Assembly: GCA_030789695.1 (NCBI GenBank) | Contig: CM061142.1 | Span: 144,431,637-144,495,636 of the forward strand | Source of the DNA: Scilla litardierei | Taxonomy: Eukaryota; Streptophyta; Magnoliopsida; Asparagales; Asparagaceae | Reading direction: 5' to 3' | DNA: 64,000 bases | In this document: piece by piece, positions 47,603-58,070 of the stretch | Numbering within the stretch: the first letter of the stretch is position 1 | How the letters are laid out: every line of letters starts with the position of its first letter | Notes under the pieces: generated by a model | What the model saw: only the letters and a program-made list of their open reading frames with translations | The model's database searches: none | Told to the model about the DNA's origin: nothing | Translations under genes and position numbers: made by a program

Positions 47603-49437
47603 TGATTTGGGTTCAATATTGCTTATTTAACCCCCCATTTAACCCTATTTTGTGCTCATGTGATGCTATATTGGTCTCTAGTACATACGTATTTTTTACA
47701 CATTTATTTATTGGAGAAAACACACTATTTGAGCACAAAACAGCATTTAACGATGCAATTCTGCACATTTTATATTTTTATTAGCATCGTCTCGATCTCG
47801 CGATTCCAACGACTATTTATTTGTATTTTTCTGAGATCTGTGCTAATTTCTATGAATTTTTGAATGCAGAATACTATTTAAATGGAAATATACGCAAAGA
47901 AATACATTTATACGGTAGCCGCACGAATATTGGCGCACACGTGGCCCTCTCGTAGCCGCACGATCGTGATCGAGCGGCATCCGCAGCAGCACCGTAGGCG
48001 GGCGACGTGGCCAGATCCAGATCGTCGATCGTCGATCCAACGGGCGTCGTTAGCCCCGCAAATCTAAAGATGAAGAGGCGACGTGGCTCCGCATGGTCCA
48101 TTGATGCACGATCGGACGGCGGAGCGCAACCCTGCTTTGAATTTAAATTCGCGAAGCGGCAGCGTACAAGCGGGACACACGGCGATCATCGGAGGCATTC
48201 CCGCCTCATCCAACGAACGAACGAAGCGGTCGGCTTTCGACCGTAGGATCGAGATCGAATGGTCGAGCGTCGACCCGCAGCGAACAAGATAATGCGAAAT
48301 CTCCGGGCGACGTGGTTTCATCCACGCCGTTGATTCAAGATCGAACGGCTGTGGGCGAATCCGAGATGGGTTCGGATGCGAAGCGGGCGTGGCGCGATTT
48401 TTAAAGTCCACGTGGCGCGCTGAGATCCAATCCCGCTGCGATGGACGGCCCTTGTTTGATCCGCTCTAGATGTGCGGCCCAGATTGATGCGGGTGCGGTT
48501 TTGGTGCGGGTATGAACCCGTTAAGCCCAATAAACCCGCAATCTTATTATTTAAGCGTATTCTAGGGGTTTTGGGCGTATAATTGGCGTATTGGAGCACT
48601 TAGGAGCCGTATTTTCTTCTGCAAAAATTCTGTAAAATTCCAGAGCCTAGTTTCTAATTTCCAGAGAGTTTTGAAGACTTTTCAGAGAGATTTGGTGATA
48701 TTTTCTTCAACTTTAGCTTGTATTTGGGTGTATTAGCTTGTATTTTGCCTCTAAACTTCCGTATTTTGCTATTAAACCTATGAATTCTGATCTGAAAATT
48801 GTTTATTTCTGCACCATGAGTAGCTAAATATTTTATGTGCATGGTATGTATTAATTAGGTGATGTGAATCGTATTCTTTGGTTGTGTTATTGCGCTTAAT
48901 CGCTATATTCGCTAAAGTTTAATCGTCGCTCTTAAATCCACTTTTACAAATTCCAAAAGAGTTGTTCTAGTTGATGATCACCCCACAAGGGTGAGATTTG
49001 ATCTCTCCAAAAGAGAGCTTCATACTTTATATATACGTTTACAACTTTAGCGATATATTATTAGAATTGATGCGTTAACTCCCAAAAGGACATCTTCCGA
49101 CGATTCGCTCCCAAAAGGAGGTTTCGTTGTGTTATAATTGATCAACCAAAGCTTACGATTCGCTGATCCTAATGAACCTATGCCATGTACATCTCTTTTA
49201 TATCTATTTTTCACAAATTAGAGTTCGTTGTTCGCAAGTAACAATTCCATCACCACACACTTTTCATACCACTTTCACCATCGCTATTAAAGTGCTTAGA
49301 TTTTATTCGTAGTTACTCTATTTGATTTAGACTTGTGGTTTCAACAGATTCTCCCGAGGATTCGACATCTGGACTCCCAGATTTTACTACTTGAACGGAC
49401 TCTTGCGCTTGAGAGAAGCACCTTTTCGGTCCCACCA
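47603..49437 (+). repeat. 5' LTR of the Athila element
   Basis: The start (TGATTTGGG) is placed at the break in LINE 2 and the end (CCCACCA) is set just before the AGTTTT that precedes the primer site, giving about 1.83 kb, a usual Athila LTR length. It contains a GC-rich, CpG-rich block at about 47930-48530 and AT-rich ends. Boundaries are inferred because the second LTR is not visible. Confidence 0.7.
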
Positions 49438-49443
49438 AGTTTT

Positions 49444-49461
49444 TGGCGCCGTTGCCGGGGA
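49444..49461 (+). other. Primer binding site, tRNA-Asp type
   Basis: TGGCGCCGTTGCCGGGGA is the form of PBS used by Athila elements and matches the complement of the plant tRNA-Asp 3' end as I know it. Confidence 0.85.
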
Positions 49462-49575
49462 GAACGGTTTGTTACTACGGTTTAATTCATTCAGAGTACC
49501 TTCGGTGAGATCCTTCCACTTTATTGTATATAAACTTTTGTTTGCTTTCATAAAAAAAGATATTTGTGCTAATGT

Positions 49576-51612
49576 ATGTGGCATAGGACTCCTAGGACAC
49601 ATAGGTTGACTCGACGTTTTGATATGGCTAATAATAATATGGATGAAAATTTTAGCAACAATAACGAGAATAATGTGCAACCTGGAGTGCCTAGGACTTT
49701 AAAAGATTTACTTCGACCCACTAGGACTAGCACTGCTTCATGCTTTGTTCTACCTGCCGATGCAAATTCTTTCAATTTTAAACCTGGGGTGATCTAACTC
49801 TTACCCACCTTTCATGGGTTAGACAAGGAAAATCCATATCTTCATATTAAAGGATTTGAGGAGGTTTGCTTGACATGCTTTGATGGGAAAACTAGCGAGG
49901 ATACGATATATCTTAAACTGTTCCCATTTTCATTGAAAGACAAAGCTAAGAATTGGTTGAATGCATTGCCATCACGTTCTATCACTACATGGATTAATTT
50001 GCAGGCTGAATTTCTAAAGAAGTTTTTTCCTATTCACAGGACACAGGGACTGAAGCGGCAGATTATGAACTTTGCCCAGAAAAGCGAAGAAACATTCTAC
50101 CAGGCATTTGAAAGGTTCAATGAGTTACTGCTCGCATGTCCACACAATGGCTTCGACAAAAGCAGGATTATTGGCTTCTTCTACGATGGACTGCAGCCGC
50201 AAATGAAGCAATTTGTAGAGATGATGTGCAATGGAGGATTCTTTGATAAAGAGCCAGACGAAGCTTGGACGTACCTGGAGGAGATAGCAGAAAATGCGCA
50301 GACATGGGACACCACTTCAGACTACGAGAGAGGAGGCCATTCTGCACCATCCCAGCCTACGCGAGGACTAGTTTATAATTTGAAGCAAGAGGATGCGTTG
50401 GAGGCAAAGATGGAGGCCATGATCTCAAACAAGCTTCACACCATGAATCTGAAAGAGGCCAAGGCAGTCGAGATAGAGCAGATTTGCGCACTTTGCGACG
50501 TTGGTGGCCACGACACTAGTGCTTGTCCTACACTTCCAGCCTTAAAGAGCATGCTAGGAAATCCTACTGGGGTGAATCAAGTTTCTTCGAACTACAAGAA
50601 CTTCAATTCCAACAAGGGGTGGCGCAACAATCCAAACTTGAACTGGGGCCCCAATCAGCAGACTCAGCAGCAGCAGGCTCCCCCTCCGTTCCGACAACCT
50701 CAATACAACAACAACAACTATCAAGGTGGGAACCAGAGGAGGGACCATGAGCCAGTGCAACAACAGCAGATGCAACCATTTGGCGATGCGCTTCAGCAAC
50801 TTATCCAATTGCAACAAGCTCAGATGCAGCAGCAGCATGCTCAATTTCAGGCTCAGCAGACTCAGAATTAGCAGATGAGCGAGAGCTTGGCGAGGCTTAC
50901 AGCGACATTAGAAAAAGGTAAGCTCCCATCTCAGTCAATTCCAAATCCTAATATGGGCTCTTCTTCTTCTGCAGGAAATAATATGAAGCCTTGCCAAGCG
51001 GTGTCCACTTTGAGGAGTGGAAAAGAGATTCAGAAGCCTAATCCACCGAGCAAACAAGCTGAGCAGGAAGAGGAAATTCAGATCCAAGAAGAGGGAATCA
51101 AAGAACAAGAGGAGGTGCAGGAAGAGAGCACGGATGTGGGTGTGAGCAAAAGCGTCATTAAAGAGAAGGAGCCCGCAGCATATGTACCTGCAGCACCCTA
51201 CCCTCATCGGCTACTTCAGAAAAGCAAAGATAAGTATCAAACTGAGATTCGAGAAATTTTTCAGAAGTGCCAGATCAATATTCCATTGCTTGATGCTATT
51301 AATGAAATACCTGCCTATGCTAAATTTCTGAAAGATTTCTGCACTGTTAAAAGAAAGTTAAATGTGAAAAAGAAAGCATTCTTGACTGAACAGGTTAGCT
51401 CTATTGTGCAACAAAATACACCACCTAAATTTAGAGACCCTGGATCACCCACCATCACTTGCACCATTGGCACTAAGAAAATTGGAAATGCTTTATTGGA
51501 TTTAGGATCTAGTGTCAATATTTTGCCATAACCTATTTTTGTGCAGCTTGGGTTAGGACAGCTAAAGCCTACATCTGTTATATTGCAACTAGCTGATAGA
51601 TCTATTAAAGTT
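49576..51612 (+). pseudogene. Athila gag and start of protease, three nonsense codons
   Basis: One reading frame with stops at 49795-49797 (TAA), 50869-50871 (TAG) and 51529-51531 (TAA). The start may be ATG 49576 or 49624 (MANNNMDEN). Gag core: RTLKDLLRPTRTSTASCFVL, LKLFPFSLKDKAKNWLNALP, FLKKFFPIHRTQGLKRQI, FVEMMCNGGF. The zinc knuckle CALCDVGGHDTSAC (CX2CX4HX4C) is intact. A Gln-rich tail (50640-50870) follows, then a Glu/Lys-rich linker. The aspartic protease begins near 51470 with LLDLGSSVNILP (active-site Asp present) and is interrupted by the nested element after 51612. The first two stops are one C-to-T change away from Gln codons. Confidence 0.9.
51608..51612. repeat. Target site duplication AAGTT (left copy)
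   Basis: AAGTT at 51608-51612 and again at 60928-60932 flank the nested 9.3-kb LTR element. On both sides the Athila protease reading frame is continuous across the site. Confidence 0.95.
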
Positions 51613-52199
51613 TGTAACGACCACTTTTTCGTCGTACGTTGTTCGTGCACGTGCTTTTGTCCGTGCACGTGTTTGTTTTAGACTTTGTTCGTTTGTGAAC
51701 ACTTTCGTGTGAAATGCCGTTGTGAACGTCTCTGAGAGTATTAAATAGTGGCACTAATTTGGAACGACGTTTCCCGAGTCGTTTCCCACAATTTAAACTT
51801 ACTCGATGAGACGTGACGATTCTCACTCTTGACGGGAGACGTTTCTATTTTTAGTTTCATCGTCCGACGTCGAATCTGAGATCCGTCTTCTTAGTTAGCT
51901 CACATTCGTCATCACGATCACCCCGATATTTATTTTATAATTTTTGGAGTTCATTTGACCACTTTTATAATTTTTACAAGCTTTATATTATTTTTAATAA
52001 TTTATTTTTAAATTAATTTCGGCCAAATAAAATTTATTTGAGTTTAAAACGTTTTAAAGAATTTTTGAGCCAATTTCCAGCTCATTTGGACCAGGTCAAA
52101 TCCTAGATTGGGTTGGAGAAGTTTAAATTCAAATTTCAAATCTTTTTGAACTTCTAATCCTATTAGATTTAGCCCTAGACCAAGTCAACCCACCTATAC

Positions 52200-52207
52200 T
52201 ATATAAG
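52200..52207 (+). promoter_or_regulatory. TATA box of the LTR promoter
   Basis: TATATAAG preceded by CACCTATAC at the AT-rich to GC-rich transition of the 5' LTR. The same box is at 58658-58665 in the 3' LTR. A transcript would start about 30 bases downstream, which places the CpG-rich block in R/U5. Confidence 0.65.
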
Positions 52208-53386
52208 CAACCCCTAGCAAGTCCTATTTTCCAAAGAAATTAGCCCTAGCCCCTTCCAAACTCATTTTGGACGTTGCGGCGATTCGTCGCAACGTTGCGA
52301 CGTTCAGCCCCGCGCACGACCGAGAGAACGGGCCCGTTTTCCTCGCACCGACCGCTGCCAACGCCCGCTCTCCCGCTCCGCTCGCTTGCACGGCCGTCGC
52401 CCCGCTGCAGCTGTGTCCGACCGAGGAAATCTCTCGGTCAGACCGATGGCCGCCCCCGCTCACAGCCGCTCCCCGCATCGCTGCATCGCCCGCAGCTGTC
52501 GCCCGCATCTGACCGAGGCGCCCGCCCGCCATCGCCGAAGCCCGCGACGTTGCAACGCTTGCAACGTTGCAACGCTTGTCGCCCCGCTCCGCACCCCGCA
52601 CGACCGAAGCTCCCCATCGACCAGACCGAAGAGAAACCCCGCACCAAGCATCGCCCGCAGCTGCTGCACACCCCAACGTCGCAGCCCCCGCATTCACAGC
52701 GCACGACCGAGGGTTTCCCCCGCATTGGAGGGGTACGACCGACGGCCACTTGTCGCAACCCCGCATCCGTCGCACCGCTTGCCACCGAGGGCCCCCCAAG
52801 TTCTCCAGAGTTATTGTGGGTCCCCCAAAGGTCCCTAGGACTACTGTGGGCCCCACCTAGGTGCTTTCTCTCCGACGATTCGCCGTGCACGACGTTGCGA
52901 CCCGTCGTAGCCCGTCGTCGCACGTGCGAGCTTTGGAATCTGGAATCGTCGCCCGGGTTGATGCTCTGAACTTTCCAGCGAGGAAACTATATTGGAATCA
53001 GGACTTGGAGCGCGTTCTATTATTCCAACCCCCGGTGTCGCTACCCGACGCCGGTGTAGCTTTCGCGTCGTGTTGAGGTAACGCTTTGCACCCCTAGGAC
53101 CCCCAACCAAATTGCATGCTAATCAAGACTAAAATCAGTATTTTTAAAGTATTTTAAATGTTTTAAATTCACTAATCAAGATTAATAATATGGACTTTAG
53201 GCCGGTGGACTTGTGCACGTAGGATAATTGTGATTTTTGGACTCATTGGACGGTGTGCTCAGACGTCGAATTTGCAGGCAAGTGAAACTTGCCAACTCTT
53301 GTGTAGGGCCATGTTTTAGGCCACTTTCTTGTTCCTAGCGTAAAAGAGACTAGTCAGTGAAATGATAGCTGGCTAGACGCCTACTT

Positions 53387-53452
53387 GATCTAGTTTGACA
53401 ACGAAACTAGATCCGTCACCTAATTGATCTAGCTTGACAACGAAGCTAGATC
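53387..53452. repeat. Tandem hairpin pair with compensatory change
   Basis: 53387-53413: stem GATCTAGTTT / AAACTAGATC with loop GACAACG. 53426-53452: stem GATCTAGCTT / AAGCTAGATC with the same loop. The only difference within the 27 bp is a T-A pair replaced by C-G, so base pairing is kept. The same pair is in the 3' LTR at 59845-59871 and 59884-59910. Confidence 0.9.
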
Positions 53453-54469
53453 CAACCCTTTAAACTTGTTGTTCATGCATACTAAACTGTCACGTTTACT
53501 TTCCTTAAACTGTACATACTTTTAACTGCCATGCATTGCATCTTACATGTCATCCAACTTGATTGTTGCATCGTAGCACACGCTACAAAATACTTGTACA
53601 AATCCGTGTTTCCGTGTCCCTGGCTAGGTGCACCCCTAGGCCATACTTGTTTACACACTTCCTGGCTCGTGGTCCAGAAGCGAGCATTCCGTGTTCGGGG
53701 GTAAGGCCCTGGCTCGACACACGTGGGGGGGTAGGGATAAACGTTCACTTGAGCTTAGGAGTGGCCCGATCAGCCCTCTAGCCAAAAGGCGGAATCTCTG
53801 TGCACGAGGTGCTTACTTTCCTTGTCTTGTACTTGTCTTGTGAATGCCATGCCATGCTCGTACTTTACTTTACTTTACCTTACCTGTTGCACTCATACTT
53901 TAAACTGCCATGTCATCGCATTCATGCTAGAACTGCTAGGTTGTTCACTTTACTTTCAGTTTCCTTGCACAAGTCTCTTGTAGACTTGCTGACATGTGCC
54001 CCTTGCTCTTTTGGGTGTCACATGTTAGACCTGAGCCAGAGACCGTTGCTGTGTACGTGATGAGTTGCTGACGCTGAGTCTGAGTCCATGATTGCCCAGG
54101 AGGATTTTGGTGGACACCGGTGACCATGCTTTGAGTTTTGTTGAGCTTTATGTTGTTTTAGGCCTTTTGTTAGTTATTGGTGCGTAGCACCGTTGTTTTG
54201 TACTTTGTACTTTTGTTGGCCATGTTTGGGCCTTTAGACTTTTTCTTTTAGCCTGGTGGCTTTTCTGCGATGTTGGAAACTTATTTTATGGATATTCTGA
54301 GATATTTCTTTTGTCTCATTTCATTATTATTATCTTGTTTCGCTCGCGTTGCAAGGACCTGCAGTTTTAAATTTGATTGACGCTTATCGGACTTGCAGCT
54401 TTGTAGCTTCAAGTCTGAGCGGACCTTCTCACGCTTCGCCTCCATATTTTTGGGAAGCGGGGCGTGACA

Positions 54470-57400
54470 GGTTTTGTTGGTGGCCCATGCAGGTCCAGTC
54501 TTGCAATTGCAAATTAACGGAACAACGATAATAACAGAATGTCCATTAAATAAATTGCAACATCCGAGTCAGAAGCCCTGAGTCTAGTCGTTTTTAGGAC
54601 ACTAGGTGATAAGAAGACTTAGTTAGACGTCTGTGCTTGATAGTTAGATGCCCCTGATTGTAGTTAGACTCCCTTCTAGCAATTGATTTAATCGTCGTAG
54701 GAGTTACCTTAGTGGTCCTTGCCTAACTCTGACCATATTAGACTTCTAGATTTTCCTTTAGTCGTTCGCTTGGGTTCATCGATTTCGGACCAAGCTGAAC
54801 GCATTTCATTACCGTCTAGCTCCTTAGAAAGTCTTAGCGCTTAGTTCTTAATCTTTAGTTGGTCGACCGTAGGAGTTTTCCCGTAGATTCCCCTGATTCA
54901 TAACCTAGGCGTATGTATGTTTTGATCATCCGACTATTTTCCTTGCCTCGATTCACGAGATCGCCTCATGACGATCGTCGTCAATTTTCGAACCTCTCCA
55001 TTACAAGTCTTGAATTTTCTGAAAGTATTTTTCGATCTTCTCTTTCACTAAGTTTAAATTTGTCCAAATTTTTAATATATATATCTTATATTTCCTACTC
55101 CTTCGTTGATTTAAAATTTTAAAAAGCTTGTCAGAATTTTTGAATACTAGTTTATAGTATTTTTCCAGCCTATGTTTTTCGTACTTAGTTAAATGCGTCG
55201 TCCCTTCATATATTTTATTCTGAACCGTACTTTCGCTTTGCCCAATTTGATTTATAATTTCCTTCGTATTTGTGTCATACGAATGCTACGTCGTGTTTAC
55301 TTTAAATATACTTTCAAGACACATGGAATTTCAGTTTTCAGCAAGTTGGCTTTGCTCGTCATTTTCGCTACTTCAGATTTTTGCAAAATTACTATTTTCA
55401 TAGCCTCTTCCTACTTTGGACCATCCCTGATTTGATTTTAAAGATTTGCTATTCGATCTTGATAATTCTTATGCTAAGTTATTATTATTTTCTTTCCGCT
55501 CACCATACACGCTTTTAGAAAAATTTCCAAACCAAATTGAATTTCAATTATTTTTATATCCGTGCCAGACTTGTTGTGCTAGTATATTAAGAACCTTGTG
55601 TAAATCAGTTCCTCGTTTTTGGCAAATCCTGATTCCTCTAAAAGAAGTTTCAATATTGATTTTTCCATAGCCTAAAAGTTTTGAAAGCATTTAACCTGAG
55701 TTTAAATTTTTCCGTTACTTGATTTCATTCTTCGACTTTCCAAAACTTTTTGACAAAACTATATTGAATTACTGACGTATAAATTTTCTAAACCACGTCC
55801 TTAATATTCTTGTAAATGATTTTACTTCATGTTATGATGACTTTTAAAACCAATAGACCATTTTCTCTCTTATTATGAATGTTCGACTCAAATTTATTTT
55901 GAACAACTCGTTTTATCGATCTCCAAATATTTCTTGTCAGACTGGGATTTCAATTTTTTTGAAGAACAGTAGTTTTCAGATTTCCCGTATTTTAACTTGT
56001 GCTACCTACCACATTTTCTTTTTCTCCTCCTATATAAGCATCACTACATCTCCCTTTTCCCTCAACCTAAACACCACCATCGAGTCAATGTTTTCCCTAA
56101 CCAAGCCGTCTCCTTGTATTCGTCCTATCTGAACTCGTGCTTATCGATCCTTCCCTCGTCACGCTCCCGATCTCTCTTTATTGCTTAGGCCTTAGGGTCC
56201 GTCAATGTCTGTGTCAACCCTTAGTTGTTAGTAGACCCTTGGACCCTTGTGAGGTGTCGTTGTGCACGTACCTAAGTTGTGTACGTGGGCTTGAATGAGT
56301 GTACCCCCATAGTATATTGATGCTTGCCTATTGTGTGATATATATATGTACTTGGAGTTATTCGTGATATTATGAAGTTGTTTGTGTGCTAGAATGTATA
56401 GACTTGTGAGTGGTTAGATATACTATACTAGGGATGCTTGTGTATATTTGAATTAGCGTTGGAATATCTAAGTTGTGTATGTAGTAAGAGATACTTATAA
56501 TGGTTGAAATAAAATGATTGGTAAAGATATGTGTGTGCTAGGTGTGATAATAATAAGTGTACGTATAATTAAGTAAGTAGGCCTATTGAGTGACCCGTAT
56601 ATTATTACGTATGAGTATGTGCTCGTAAATCGATATATTTAGTGCTTAGACGTAAGTAGTTACGTTTTGTTGCATGAGTATATAGGTGATATACATATGG
56701 TAGTAGGATTATAGTTTTGATTGGTATTGCTTGCTTTTACGGGATGTTGCATGAGTGCATACCGTGAGGTATACACGACTATTGCACATCTTAATTATGT
56801 ATGTGTGGATGAGTTAGTATACTAATTATAGGTAGTAGGCTATGGTGTGAATATATATATATATAAGTTACATGTGTGTGTGACTATACGATGAATACGT
56901 ATGCGTGTACTAGGGAGTGTATTATAATTATACGTATGTTGATGTCTATATTATTATTATTATGGTGTATAAATTGATTGAACTATGTATGTATTACCGG
57001 ACTAAATATTAAGTGAATGACTTATGGTATGTATATGGTTGTATTGGTATACGTATAAATATTGGAGTGGTATTGGTATATGTATGAATGCCGTGTTACG
57101 TATATAGAATATTCTGATGTGTGTACTGAGTCTCACTCAAGCTGGAGTGGGTATACTCTAAGTATATTGAATGTATGTTTGTAGTTTGAATATAGCAATG
57201 TTTGATGTATGTATAGTGATAGGAGTGTTTGTGCCTGGTTGTGCTACGCACATGATTGTGGGTCGCTACGCCAGTATATAGTTATAGGTGTTGGTCTTGT
57301 GGTATAGTTATTTACTAAGGACTTGTTATGTGAACGTATGTGTACTAGCTAAAACTAAGTGTGTATGTGTGCTAGTAATATAATGGTATGATTGGTATGC

Positions 57401-58070
57401 GTAAATGAAATGTTAGCGTGTATGGGAGTGCACCATGCACGGGTAAGTATGTGCTTAGATATAGGTATGGATGACTATGGTATATGTGGCGTGTCGAAAA
57501 TATAGTTATAGGACCGTACGTGATGTGAATATATGGTGAACTAATTGCATGTAATTGAATGACTATATATTGTGAAATTATAGTAGTGGTGAATGTATAT
57601 TAGATATAGTGAACCTGATTAATAATGGTATGGTGTGACTATATGGTTGAGATGTTTGGTATTGGATGAATATTAAAGGGTAGTATACCCTTGATGTTTG
57701 TGCATATGTAGCTACATATAAGTATAGCAAGGATTGTATTGGCTAAGTGTGAGACTATCCTTATATGAGTATCTGAAATATTGTTTTGTGATTAGGTAGG
57801 TAGTGGTTATATAAGGGATGTATGTTTATATACCTGATTGAAATACATGTATGAAATTGAGGGGCTATAATAGGTATAAGTGTATACGTACGTGAATGTA
57901 TATATATATACGTGTTGGTTGTATTAATGTTGACTACTTAGTGCATATATAAGCACTTGTAATGACTATACTTGGTTTGAAATATAATGTGACTTGATTT
58001 GGGGTAGTTATTAGAGCGACTAGATATATTAGAAAGTCCGAGGACGGACTTTATTCTAAGGTGGGGAGGA
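54470..58070 (+). other. Internal region of the 9.3-kb element, non-coding, two composition blocks
   Basis: No gag/pol motif on either strand. 54900-56170 is T/C-rich on the plus strand; from about 56260 to 58020 C nearly disappears and the sequence becomes TATG/GTGTA-rich. A TATATAAG at 56031-56038 with a CT-rich leader after it looks like a second promoter. The region ends in the PPT. Confidence 0.7.
56031..56038 (+). promoter_or_regulatory. Internal TATA-like box
   Basis: TATATAAG preceded by a CT-rich run (TTTTTCTCCTCC) and followed by CATCACTACATCTCCC and further C-rich leader-like sequence up to an ATG at 56088. Pattern match only; only a short frame follows. Confidence 0.35.

Larger units (their letters stand above)
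51613..54469 (+). repeat. 5' LTR of the 9.3-kb element
   Basis: AT-rich U3 to about 52200 with TATATAAG at 52200-52207, then a very CpG-rich block (about 52260-53060), then a region with two tandem hairpins (53387-53452) and a T-rich end. Overlapping open frames of 150-231 codons on both strands in the CpG-rich block are Arg/Pro/Ala-rich by composition and match no family; I do not call them genes. Confidence 0.95.

Noticed and set aside
49443..49465. tRNA gene at the TGGCGCC motif
   Set aside because: Only the short primer-binding complement is present, not a cloverleaf. No tRNA gene was found in the window.
52224..52969. Overlapping 150-231-codon frames in the CpG-rich LTR block (and the copies at 58682-59427)
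   Set aside because: Open on both strands through high GC, with Arg/Pro/Ala-rich composition and no domain. They lie inside LTRs.
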